The position numbers were made by a program, and so were the translations under genes. The notes under the pieces are model-generated. The model worked only from the letters and a program-made list of their open reading frames with translations. It did not search any database and had not been told where the DNA came from. This document shows positions 31,592 through 40,870 of a DNA stretch of 64,000 bases, piece by piece. The stretch covers positions 1,566,042-1,630,041 of the forward strand of contig RPFO01000103.1 in assembly GCA_009746045.1 (NCBI GenBank). Reading direction: 5' to 3'. The first letter of the stretch is position 1. Every line of letters begins with the position of its first letter. Source of the DNA: Mesostigma viride (taxonomy: Eukaryota; Streptophyta; Mesostigmatophyceae; Mesostigmatales; Mesostigmataceae).

Positions 31592-31997
31592 GTGCTGGAT
31601 GTACATAAGGATGGGGGTGTGCCCCTTGTGCAGCACCAAGGGTGTAAAGATGTTGTTCTTCCACTGGATTGCAATAACAATGCTGCAGCTGAATTCCCTA
31701 TGCCTCATGCAGGTGGTGGGTCTCCAGCAGGTGCTGGCCTGGAGGGCCAAGGGACCTTGCTGGAAGGGCCTGGAGCGGTCCAGGGTGCAGGACCTGACTT
31801 GGGGCGTCAGGACGGCCTGCAGGGAAGCCCTGGAACCTCAGGAGTGGATCATGTGTCCCCACACACGGTTCAGACGTCTCGCCAGGTCAGTACTGACAGA
31901 GTGCTGAGCTATGCTGAGGCTGGCCATAGTTGCATCACATGTTTGGGCATTCTGGGCAGGCAGCAATGTTTGCTTGGAAGCTAGGTAGGGAGCCTTT
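31592..31997 (+). pseudogene. copia-2 pre-integrase and HHCC segment, frame-stepped
   Basis: VLDVHKDGGVPLVQHQGCKD followed by VVLPLD resembles the copia gag-pre-integrase segment. The zinc-binding start HHMFGHSGQAAMFAWKLG lies in a second frame at 31930, and the paired cysteines (ENCGCQEN) lie in the frame of the long pol ORF. So the HHCC module is split across frames. Copia-1 shows the same break. Confidence 0.6.
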
Positions 31998-34900
31998 GTG
32001 GGAGGCTGCCAGGCTGCTGCTGAGAACTGTGGTTGCCAGGAGAATGCTGTTCACCCACCTCAGTCCCATGCTAGGGAGCCTGCTAGGGAGCGTGGCGACA
32101 TCCAGATGGATATCCAGCATATCAGGGGCTTGTATATATTGGTGGGGGTGGACAGGTTCAGTAGATACAGGCTGATAGACGTTCTGCCTGGTATGCAGGA
32201 GCACCACTTGTTGTTGGGTATGAAGGCCCTGATCCCAGGCTTTGGGGTGTGCAAGAGTGTGCAGGCAGACTTGCAGTTTGACTGTTTGCTCAAGCATCAG
32301 GACCAGCTGCCTTGTAAGCTGGTAGTAGTCCCCAGGGAGAGTCATGGGCAGCAAGGGGCTGTAGAGAGATCCATACGTGAAGTGAAGACAGTGGTGCTAG
32401 CAGCAGAGTCAGTGCCACTTGTGGCATCTGCCTTAGAGAGGGCAGCCTGGTGTAAGGGGATAGAAGAGCAGCTGAACCACAGGGTTAACTATTACTTTGA
32501 TGGTGTGGCTGTCTCTCCCCTGGCCCTGCAGTATAGCTTGTTGCCTGAGAACGTGGTGCAGGCCAGTCTTAGGAAGGCAGATAGGTTATTTGCCCAGCTG
32601 AGACGTAAGGACAAGAACTGGAATGTGCTGAGGCCTCAGGTGGGGCTGAAGGTCAGGATGTGGAAGGAACCATCTATTCCAGGCAAGCGGGGGAAGTGGC
32701 AGGATGGGGTTGTCACTCGTGTGGAAGAAGCTAACAGATCTTGCCTGGTGGCTTTGGAAAAGGATCCAAGGCACGTGTACAGGTTGTCCTGGGCTCATGT
32801 CAAGGAAAGAAGGCCACATGCAATCTGGCCTGCAGACGGGCCAGGCCCTCCCAGCTGGGTTGAGGAGCCAGGCCAGAGCCAGGCAGCAGCAGCTAACAAT
32901 CCTCTGGTGGTGGATGATGGTCTGTCCCTGCTGGAAGATGACGAGCAGGAGGAGGCTGCTGAAGCAACTGTCACAAGGCCAGAGGGGACGGGGCAGCCAC
33001 CTAAGGCCCGGGGGCCTCTCATGGCGGACGTCATCCGAGCACTCATGCGCAGCAAACATGATCCCAAGGTATCCAAGCTCACGGGGTGGGGGTCGTGCTG
33101 GGCAGCTACAATGGAGGTAGATACCAACTCACAGGTGTCTGTCATCAGGGAAGAGGATGCTGTAGGCTTACAGATGTCCCATCCCAGTTGCCTTGCTGTG
33201 TCTGATTTCTCAGGAAAGGTGTCCATGAAGATCCTTGGGGAAGTGAGTGTGCCTATCTTAGGGGTGCCCACCACGTTCTGTGTGGTAGAGGGCTATAAGG
33301 GGCCTGCCATTCTGGGACAGAACTTCTTGTGCATGCCAGGGGTTACTTTGACCTCTGATGAGTTGGCACTAGAAGGCAGGGGCAGCCTCCCCCTTGAAAG
33401 ATATCACTATTCCCAGGGTCTTGCAGTGGCGGTGAAGGCTGTTAGGAGTCAGCCAGCTGAGGGTCCTCAGAGTCAGGAGCCCATAGCTGAGGACTTGTTG
33501 ATAATCCCAACCACCTTTGATCCAAGGCAGTTAGGGGTAAACAGGTACCAGATAGCTGCTCACAGTCCTATTCCCTGGCGCCAGCTAGTCGAGATGATGC
33601 AGAGCCCCAAGATGGCTAAGGCATGGACTCTTGGCTTTGTTGCTTCTGGGCATGAGTGGATAGTTTCCAACTGTGCAGAACCTGTGGATGAGCTGCCAGA
33701 AGTTCACCAGCTGCTCAGATTGATGTTTGTCCTCAAGCTCAAGGAGGTTGATGGTGTCCAGGTGCCACATGTCAGACCAGTTGTAACCGAGTATCATGGC
33801 ACTGGCCAGTTGTTAGATGAGGAGCTCTATACTCCAGGGATGCTGCATGACACGTGGAGGATTCTGCTGTGTATATTTCTGTCTTTTCTGGTTAAGGGTG
33901 TGCCCTATAGCTCTGTGCTGATTGATTTCAAGAGGGCTTTTCTCAAGGGTGACCAAGATCAGGCTAGGCAGACTTGGAGAGATATCCCTCCTTTCTTTGT
34001 GACTGTACCTGCTGTATGGAGAGCAGAGATAAAGGCCAGGTACCTGAGAATTCTGAAAGGGTTGGAAGGTCTCAGGTCCAGTCCCATTATCTGGAGAAAG
34101 AGCCTAGAGAAATTCTTGAAGAATACTTGTGGGTTTTCTGTGTCTCCAGTGGATCCCTGTTTGTTCCAAGGGTCCCACAATGGCCTTCCTGTCTTTGCCT
34201 CACTGCATGGTGATGACCTGCATCTCATAGGTCCACCAGACTGGGTTGAGGCTGTCTTGGCTAAGATCCAGAAGCGGTTTGAGCTGGGTAAGATACAGCA
34301 CATGGTGGAGAATGAGCCTATGGTCTTCTGTGGCATGCAGGCTACGTTGTTCCAAGCCAAGGGCTCGTGGTTCATCAGGATGGAGGGTGGTAAGGACTAC
34401 CCACAGCAGATTGTAGATGCATTGCAGGAGCCCATCACGCAGGCTAGGTGTGCTACCATCAGGGGCATGCTGGCATGGCTTGCAAGTATATGTGCCCCTG
34501 ACTTGCTGGTTCTGAGTCGACTTACTGATTCCCAGCTGGTTGAGGTGGGTGCTGAGAGTGTGGTGCAGGCTGTCATGATGTCTCCCCCTCTCATACTGGG
34601 TCCTGTGGATTTGTACAAGCCCCTTGACATGGTTCTCTATGTGGACAGTTCTATGGATAATAGGAAGGTCACAGAGGTCAGGGGCAGGGCAGCAGCATTA
34701 GTTACCCTGGAGCAAGATCACACCTCACTTGTTACCTGGTACAGTCGGTTGCAGAACAGGGTTACACCCAGCAGTGATATTGCTGAGTGCAGGGCAATCT
34801 GTGAAGGGCTGCATACTGCTCTTTACTTGAGGGAGCTCTTCTACCAGCTATGTCAAGTGGCTTCCTGTAGGTTGCAGCTGCACACACTGGTGAGGACTGA

Positions 34901-35114
34901 TAGCATGGGCATGGTGCAATTTGTGCACAGGCAGCTGGCCAGGAGCAGGGACCTTGACTACTTGTTGCTCAAGGAGATGTCCTACCTAGCTCACATTGAA
35001 CATGTGCCTGGTGTGGACAACCCTGCAGATGCCCTCACCAAGCTGGAGGAGAAGGCGGAGAGGCAGTACCCCCTGCTCCGTGGGCTCATGGACCCCTTAC
35101 ACGGGCGGCCATAG
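31998..35114 (+). CDS. copia-2 pol: integrase, protease-like, RT, RNase H
   Basis: 1038 codons in one frame. Integrase core ~35-130: MDIQHIRGLYILVGVDRFSR, ADLQFD and GQQGAVERSIREVK as the probable D, D, E, with D-to-E spacing near 31. Protease-like ~371-445: MEVDTNSQVSVIREEDAV with AILGQNFL; the usual DTG/DSG is DTN. RT ~570-800: DFKRAFLKGD, LEGLRSSPIIW, PVDPCLFQ, and the catalytic box LHGDDLHLIG, where copia normally has YVDD. RNase H ~875-1010: LYVDSSMDN, WYSRLQNRVTPSSDIAECRA, VRTDSMG, NPADALTK. Copia elements normally place protease before integrase; here it follows. Start codon choice is uncertain because the protein is probably a fusion product. Confidence 0.88.
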   Translation: MGGCQAAAENCGCQENAVHPPQSHAREPARERGDIQMDIQHIRGLYILVGVDRFSRYRLIDVLPGMQEHHLLLGMKALIPGFGVCKSVQADLQFDCLLKHQDQLPCKLVVVPRESHGQQGAVERSIREVKTVVLAAESVPLVASALERAAWCKGIEEQLNHRVNYYFDGVAVSPLALQYSLLPENVVQASLRKADRLFAQLRRKDKNWNVLRPQVGLKVRMWKEPSIPGKRGKWQDGVVTRVEEANRSCLVALEKDPRHVYRLSWAHVKERRPHAIWPADGPGPPSWVEEPGQSQAAAANNPLVVDDGLSLLEDDEQEEAAEATVTRPEGTGQPPKARGPLMADVIRALMRSKHDPKVSKLTGWGSCWAATMEVDTNSQVSVIREEDAVGLQMSHPSCLAVSDFSGKVSMKILGEVSVPILGVPTTFCVVEGYKGPAILGQNFLCMPGVTLTSDELALEGRGSLPLERYHYSQGLAVAVKAVRSQPAEGPQSQEPIAEDLLIIPTTFDPRQLGVNRYQIAAHSPIPWRQLVEMMQSPKMAKAWTLGFVASGHEWIVSNCAEPVDELPEVHQLLRLMFVLKLKEVDGVQVPHVRPVVTEYHGTGQLLDEELYTPGMLHDTWRILLCIFLSFLVKGVPYSSVLIDFKRAFLKGDQDQARQTWRDIPPFFVTVPAVWRAEIKARYLRILKGLEGLRSSPIIWRKSLEKFLKNTCGFSVSPVDPCLFQGSHNGLPVFASLHGDDLHLIGPPDWVEAVLAKIQKRFELGKIQHMVENEPMVFCGMQATLFQAKGSWFIRMEGGKDYPQQIVDALQEPITQARCATIRGMLAWLASICAPDLLVLSRLTDSQLVEVGAESVVQAVMMSPPLILGPVDLYKPLDMVLYVDSSMDNRKVTEVRGRAAALVTLEQDHTSLVTWYSRLQNRVTPSSDIAECRAICEGLHTALYLRELFYQLCQVASCRLQLHTLVRTDSMGMVQFVHRQLARSRDLDYLLLKEMSYLAHIEHVPGVDNPADALTKLEEKAERQYPLLRGLMDPLHGRP

Positions 35115-36125
35115 AGACCAGGCCTTGCTTCAGCTTGGGTGTCCCCAGTGGGCTGCTTGACCAAAGTACCAAGTGGTGACTGGTGCTTACTGGTTGACAG
35201 CCGGTCCTTCAGGGTTAGGTACACCCTCCTGGACAGGAGTTGGTGTGGAATGTCACTCCTACCAGCTGAGAATCATGCCTGGCCCTCCCCATGGGGTTCA
35301 GAAGAGTCGCCAGGACTTAAGTCGACGCCTTTGGCCTCAAACAGTTAGGCCATGCAAGGGCAACCCGAATGTTGGTTCTTACAGGTTGCTGTATATATGT
35401 TTTCTAGTGCTTGTTTCCAACCTGTTGCTAATAAAGAACCTGGTTGTGTGACCATGTGGAACATGGTTGCCAGGGGGCCACATTCTGGGTTATATAATGC
35501 TTGAATAAAACATAATCATGTCATGTCATTCTCATGTTGTTCTCATGGTTGTAATGTTTCTCTTGTGTAAAGTTCCAGGTCACCTATAAACCTGGAGGTT
35601 GGGGTGGGGTTCAATTCCCCAGCAGAGCCACAGCCTGGCATGAGTGATTCCTGGGCTTAACACCCAGTGAAGACATGGGCTCCCCAATGAGGCAGTATTT
35701 GTACAGGTGCTACCTGAGTCTCTTTGAGCATAAAAGGGAAAGGCTGGCCAAGGCGGGCGCCATAAGAACGGGCGCCTGTGATAACTGTGAAAGATCAGGA
35801 ACTCACAATAGTACGTTCTTGGCATCCTGTAATCCCAGCCATTGGACTAGGTAATGTGCCTTGACTTTAATCTAGCACCAAGTTCCCAAGGAAAGGTTGG
35901 GAGCTGACCAAGGGGTCAGGGGATAACCTGGGGTGACCTCTGATTCACTGGCCAGTACACCTAGCCTGGTCCAAGGGCAGATATGTTGTTACCCAAAGGA
36001 GGCAGGAACCTGGGCCCTCAAAGGTCTGATCAACCTCAAGGGACCAAGCGGTCTGTGGCTGAGTGGGCACAAGCAAGGTTAGGCTTGTTTCAAGCTGGTC
36101 CAGCTCCAAAAGAAGAAAGGGTTGG
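35115..36125 (+). other. copia-2 3' untranslated region and polypurine tract
   Basis: About 1 kb without a supported gene. It contains aataaagaacc at 35429 and aataaaacataatc near 35504 as possible polyadenylation signals, and caggaactcaca near 35793, resembling the LTR end. It ends in the purine tract at ~36105-36125 next to the LTR. Confidence 0.7.
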
Positions 36126-36772
36126 AGTTAGCATTTTGGGCAACCAATATGCTAAGTGGATGCAGTTTGGAAAGACCTTTCCAACGCCGTGCTGACCGCC
36201 TGAAACAGACAAGGGACGAGAAAGATATGAGGTCCCGAAGTCCTAGCCGTCCGTGGCCGACTAGGGTACAGTCCTCTGGTATAGTGGACAGGACACGTGG
36301 CAGGCCGTGCCTGCACAGGCTTAGCCTGACTATCACGTGACTGTGGTCCACGTAGACCAGAGGAGCAGCAGCCTGTGACTGGTGGAATACAGGACTGGCA
36401 CAGGTCTGCAAGGATACTAGGCCTTGCAGGCTTGTGACAGGTCCTGTACTTCCTAGGTTGCAGAGTCTAGGCAAATCCAGTTCGTCCTGGCTCTGCACTG
36501 ATGCCAGTGGACGTTGGGGATTTGCTTGCTGCCTGCACGTGCCTCGTCACGCCGATGGGAACGAGGAACAACGCAAAGGATATAGCTTGGTCATGGGGGA
36601 TGACCAGCTATCTTGGCAAGCACGAACCGAGGCTCCCACATTGGACGTGGAACCGCTCACCGTGGTCGTGGCTTGGTGCACGGGTTAAAAGGTTGCTGCC
36701 TTTGCAACTTTGGCTCATCCCGTTGTGTGGCGCGAGAGACCAGGAACTCACAGTTCTGGCTGTTCGCTAACT
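36126..36772 (+). repeat. copia-2 3' LTR
   Basis: 647-bp direct repeat of 28316-28963. It differs by one missing base (gcttgctgcc for gcttgcatgcc near 36529) and a few substitutions. Confidence 0.93.
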
Positions 36773-37029
36773 GTTATTCCCCTGCACGTGGCGGCTGCCC
36801 ATATACCAACCTACGACGATCGTCGTAGATTGGTACATCCAAACTGCGTCGTCTACTGAAGTGACGGTCCAAAGACTGACGGGCGAAGATACTTTTTGTT
36901 GCTGATAAAATTCTCCGTCTTGAATCCATGCAGGTGCTTAAAAGGGACCAATAGACGTTAGGTTTGAAACTGACCAAAGTTTCTAAGTCGTCGAAAGTTG
37001 CTAATTGGGATTTTGCAACCGACTGTATC
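36773..37029. other. Unassigned segment right of copia-2
   Basis: Contains a near-palindrome around cctacgacgatcgtcgtag (36810-36828) and a stretch gtcgtctactgaagtgacggtc resembling repeat X at 28165. No gene seen. Confidence 0.5.
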
Positions 37030-37246
37030 CAACTATATTAAAAACCATCGGACGAAAGCCGTCAAGCCCTGCATGTAAAGACCATCGGGCATCCTGTGGC
37101 CCGTACGCCGTAACTTTCCGTACTTATTTTCAGGGGTCCTCGTGATCAACGGGTGTCCTTTTCGCCTTTTCCCGTTGGGCGCAAGTCGACGGAATTTGGA
37201 GATCGTACAGGCTTCCGTGTGTGGTTGGACCGAAGACGCCGTATCT
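37030..37246. repeat. Dispersed repeat X, right copy part 1
   Basis: Same order and orientation as 27813-27984, with an internal duplication of the gaccatcggg block. It is cut at ~37246 by the restriction-like-endonuclease LINE fragment and resumes near 38100. Confidence 0.7.
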
Positions 37247-37530
37247 CCAATAGCATTCGGCAAGGCTATATATATTATAATAATATAATTACTTACAGCA
37301 GAGTGAAATCACTCAAACCAAAGCAAACGCCCAGCTATAAACCTCTATACAGAGCCATGTCAAATCTCTATACTACGATAAGACCGATGGAAACTCCTAA
37401 CGGGAGGAACCTAATAGCCCTGCTGCACCGCAAAATCAGCCCGCGTACGGCGAAGCATGATGTCAGCCATGGCCCGAGTCAGCGCCACCGACAAGCGCTG
37501 ACGCCAATATGACGTCCAGGTCCGCGCCGA

Positions 37531-38181
37531 TCATGAGGCCCGCTGGCCCTCCAGGTCCAGCCGGTCCTCCCGGAGCCGGCAACACTCCTTGAAGAAGGCG
37601 GAGGTCAGGGGCCCCATGGCCCCAAACTCCTCCAGGACAAAGGGCACCACACGATGGTGCCCGACGTCGCCGTAGGCCAGGAGCTTGGCCCGCTCCGCCC
37701 GGTCCGCCGTGTAACCTGCCGTGAGGGAGGCCCCAGCCACGTGGCTAAGAGTCAAGGGCCGCGCCACCGAAACGTCGATAAGCAGATGCCGGCCACCCCC
37801 CTCAAAGTCCAGCACCACGATGTCAGGCCGGTGGTTGGGGGAATAGAAGGCAGCGCCATCCGCATCCTCGGACCGGATGTTCGCGTGGGGGAAAACCGAC
37901 CGAATCATGGCGAGCACCACCGTCAGGAGGACAGTGTGCAAATACAAATACCAATTCTGATTCTGTTGGCCCCCCATGCAGGAAAGGTAGTGAGTCCCCG
38001 TGGGATCCAGCGGCTGCCCACAGCTACCACAAGGCCGCCCGGCCGGAACAAGAGGCTGCGGGGCAAATAGCTGGTGCCGGAGCGCCACCGAGTAGTGGCT
38101 GGGAGCTATATATATGTGGCGGATCTCCGTACTTTTCGCTCCTCGTCGTCGACCCCTGTCCTCAGTTCGCGTCGCATTCAC
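37531..38181 (-). pseudogene. LINE C-terminal fragment with restriction-like endonuclease
   Basis: Minus-strand 216-codon frame. Cys/His knuckle at residues 51-68 (CGSCGQPLDPTGTHYLSC), then a PD-(D/E)xK-like core: RPD at 118-120, LLIDVSVARP with D136, and a Lys at 166 (RAERAKLLAYG). A CCHC knuckle followed by RPD...DVSV is the C-terminal layout of R2/CRE-type non-LTR elements, which nick specific target sites. There is no RT upstream; the first ~25 residues are repeat X sequence. The 3' tail is AT-rich (37255-37300). A truncated copy, distinct from the APE-type LINEs nearby. Confidence 0.72.
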
Positions 38182-38272
38182 TCGCTCGCATCTTTATGGC
38201 TTTCAAGTCGTCTCGCGACATTATTGTTGACGTTAGCGACTCGAGAGAGCTTGCGACGGTTTTCGCCTTTTC
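38100..38272. repeat. Dispersed repeat X, right copy part 2
   Basis: Contains gtggcggatctccgtactttt and tggctttcaagtcgtctcgc, matching 28034-28110. The first motif recurs near 38702 and 39770. Confidence 0.6.
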
Positions 38273-38900
38273 GGGGGGGGGCGGGGGGGCGGGGGGGAGG
38301 AACTCCGGGTGGTGGGGCGGGTGGGGCGGGGGGGGGGGGAGGGGGGGGGGGGGGGGGGGGGAGGAACTCCGGGTGGGTGGGGGCGGGGGGGCGGGGGGCC
38401 GGGGGGGAGGAACTCCGGGGGGTGGGGGGCGGGGGGGCGGGGGGGGGGGGGAGGGGGAGGGGGTGGGGGCGGGGGGGGGAGGGGAGGAACTCCGGGTGGG
38501 TGGGGGGGCGGTGGGGGCGGGGGATCCCGCAGACTCTGGCGTCTTGCTCGCTGAGGAGGGCGGGGGGCCCTGCGACCTTGCCCGGCCGGGGCGGACCGTC
38601 TTAGTTTCCTGGGGGGGGGGAGGCGGGGGAACCTCCGGGTGGCGGGTGGGGGCGCGGGGGCCTTGCGACCTCGCCGTCTCACTCAGGCGGGGAGGCATCC
38701 TGTGGCGGATCTTCATACTTTTCCGGTCTTTTTCAGGGGTCCTCGTGGTCGACGCCTGTCCTTCGCGCCACGGCTTTTCGCGGGGGGGCGGGGGGGCGCA
38801 TCATGCCGGCCGGCCGGGCTGAGGGGGGAGGGCGGGGGGGGCGGGGGGGGGTACCGACCTCCGGGTGGGTGGGTGGGTGGACTGGTGGGGTGGGCGGGGG
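38273..38900. repeat. G-rich tract with gaggaactccggg minisatellite
   Basis: 38273-38529 is nearly pure G runs broken by four copies of aggaactccgggtg (about 38298, 38361, 38408 and 38484). 38550-38900 alternates G runs with repeat pieces such as ccttgcgacctcgccgtctc and a gggtgggtgggtgg run. Many four-G-run patterns could form quadruplexes on the plus strand. The long Pro-rich and Gly-rich frames here are artefacts. Confidence 0.85.
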
Positions 38901-39022
38901 ACATCAAGTTTCGTTTAAGTGGCCAGCCGGAGCGGCTGCTTAGGTTTTAGCGGGCAAGTGTTCGAAGCGCGTCATTGGTGAATTACTCGGGAACTTGGGT
39001 TTCCCCGCGAAACTCCAACCGC

Positions 39023-39331
39023 ACGTTCAGATTTCCAAATCTCAAGTAAAGTTCGGCGCAACTTTCTGAACGGGGGCAGTTGACGAGCAGCATTCCTCCG
39101 GACGAATGAATTGCGTTCCATACTTGCGCAAAATTTTGAAAGGTAGCTTGCGTGCAGCCCTACTAAAATTTGCGCGGACGTTCAGATTTCCAAATCTCAA
39201 GTAAATTTCGGCGGAACTTTCTGAACGGGGGTAGTTGGCGGGCAGCGTTCCTCCAGACGAATGAAATGCGTTCCATACTAGCGCAAAATTTTGAAAGGTA
39301 GCTTGCGTGCAGCCCTACTAAAATTTGCGCG
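39023..39331. repeat. Two tandem 155-bp units
   Basis: 39023-39177 and 39178-39331 are close copies starting acgttcagatttccaaatctc and ending ctactaaaatttgcgcg. No coding content. Confidence 0.92.
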
Positions 39332-39333
39332 AA

Positions 39334-39523
39334 GTGTGGGACTGAAAATTCGTAACGGAAACTTTTAGGTAGTTGCCGTCACTTCCTCTTGTGCAAACGT
39401 GTGGGAGTGAAAATTCGTAACGGAAACTTTTTGGTAGTTGCCGTCACTTCATTTTGCTCGAGTGTTGGGCTGAAAATTCGTAACGGAAACTTTTTGGTAG
39501 TTGCCGTCACTTCCTTTGGTTCG
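39334..39523. repeat. Three tandem ~65-bp units
   Basis: Units starting at 39334, 39399 and ~39461 each contain tgaaaattcgtaacggaaac, a ttggtagttgccgtcacttc block and a variable linker. Confidence 0.9.
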
Positions 39524-39639
39524 ACTGAAAATTCGCTGAAATTCGCTGAATTCGTACCGTAGCCTAATTTTTAGTACCTCGAAGTGACGGGGCACCTAAA
39601 AATTTGCCCACAAGTACACTTGGCAGCGCGCTCACTGGG

Positions 39640-40210
39640 AAAAATTGTACAGCCGCTCCGGCGGGCCACTTGAACGAATTGTAATGGATCCCGCAGACTC
39701 TGGCGTCTCGCTGAGGAGGGCGGGGGGCCTTGCGACCTCGCCGTCTCACTCAAGCGGGGAGGCATCCTGTGGCGGATCTTCGTACTTTTCTTGGGCCGGT
39801 CGGCCGGGCGAGGGGGCGTATCATGGCTGACGGAGGGGGGAGGGGGGGGCGGAACCTCCGGGTGGGTGAGTGGGGGGGATCCCGCAGACTCTGGCGTCGA
39901 CTCGCTCAGGAGGGTGGGGGGCCTCATTGCGACCTCAATACATGTAAAGACCATCGGCTTGCTGAGGGGGGGGGGTTGCGACCTCGCCTGGGGCGGGGCG
40001 TCTCACTGAGGCGGCAAATGGCCTCCGGGTGGGTGGGAACTGGGAAGGGCGGACGGACTGCGGTGTTACAGGCCCACACAGCGTGCCGTTATTTGTCTCC
40101 CGACTTTTTCCTTTTTTCAGCCCCCTTCATAAGCTTCAGTTGACTTGAATCGAGTTGCCATGTGTCGGCGGACGGATCGAAACTCGACTACTAGAGTTAC
40201 GGTCGGCTTT
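39640..40210. repeat. Degenerate copies of the 38.5-kb repeats
   Basis: 39687-39795 repeats the gatcccgcagactctggcgtc and ggaggcatcctgtggcggatc blocks of 38524-38730. 39886-40040 holds further decayed pieces with G runs. 40150-40210 resembles repeat X. No gene. Confidence 0.65.
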
Positions 40211-40415
40211 GCGCCTTCTTTTGGGGGGGACTGATGCAAAGCATCCCCCCCCCCTTAAGCTTGTTCACTGTGCAAGACGTGTTCGCTGTGTTACCCCCAC
40301 GGTTACAAATGCTTACGGCCTCAGTCGCACATCTCCGTAGCGCCATGGGAAGGGCAAATATCTCTAGAATCTCCGATTGGCCGGGAACTAGCGTACGATT
40401 TTCACAGATTTTCAC

Positions 40416-40747
40416 TCAAGTTGGTCGCCCGGACTGGAATATTTGCTCGCGTTCAGTGGGCCCTAAATATGTGCACACGTTCCGTAGACGGTTGTAGTAG
40501 AGTAGATGACGTGTCCGGCCGGAGACCGGCCACAAACGCCGGAGAGGCACAATATTGGTTAGTACCGGGGGCCCGGGGGCGAAGCCCCCGTTCTTGTCCC
40601 CCATAAGTACTATTTCTTGGCCGTTTGAGATGAGATCAGAAACCATTGCAAATATATGCTGGTAGAAAAGGGTTTGTTCAGCCGGCATATCTAGGGTCGG
40701 CGCAGTGAGATGCAGATGGTATATGATATATGGTAATGGGTTGAAAT
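40416..40747 (-). pseudogene. LINE-5 endonuclease remnant with palindrome insert
   Basis: Minus-strand frame reads HLTAPTLDMPAEQTLFYQHI and then GQEIVLMGDKN, the endonuclease part of an APE-type LINE, where a D-x-N box is expected (GDFN/GDLN-like). Immediately after it the hairpin cgggggcgaagcccccg (40574-40590) is inserted. LINE-2 inserted at its upstream end. Only this piece is identifiable. Confidence 0.65.
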
Positions 40748-40870
40748 TTCGGGGAAATGGGTATATTTTTATTAGCCAATTATGGACCAAAGAGGTGAGA
40801 GGGGAAATGAGTATCAGCGAATCCTAATAAAAGGTGGGCACACACACGTGTGGAGGTGACAGGTGAAAGG

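Larger units (their letters stand above)
28316..36772 (+). mobile_element. Copia-like LTR retrotransposon copia-2 (complete)
   Basis: 8457-bp element with LTRs 28316-28963 (648 bp) and 36126-36772 (647 bp), termini AGTTAGC...GCTAACT, and target duplication gttat at 28311-28315 and 36773-36777. Order: LTR, ORF1, gag, pol (integrase, protease-like, RT, RNase H), ~1 kb 3' region, purine tract ccaaaagaagaaaggg, LTR. The pol frame is open for 1038 codons, but ORF1 and gag carry the same frame steps as copia-1. The LTRs are almost identical, so insertion was recent. Confidence 0.94.

Noticed and set aside
31998..33000. Ordinary Ty1/copia domain order for copia-2
   Set aside because: The only protease-like motif lies after the integrase motifs, in the same frame, in both copies.
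38162..38822. Pro-rich and Gly-rich frames around the G tract
   Set aside because: Homopolymer artefacts; every frame is open on both strands.
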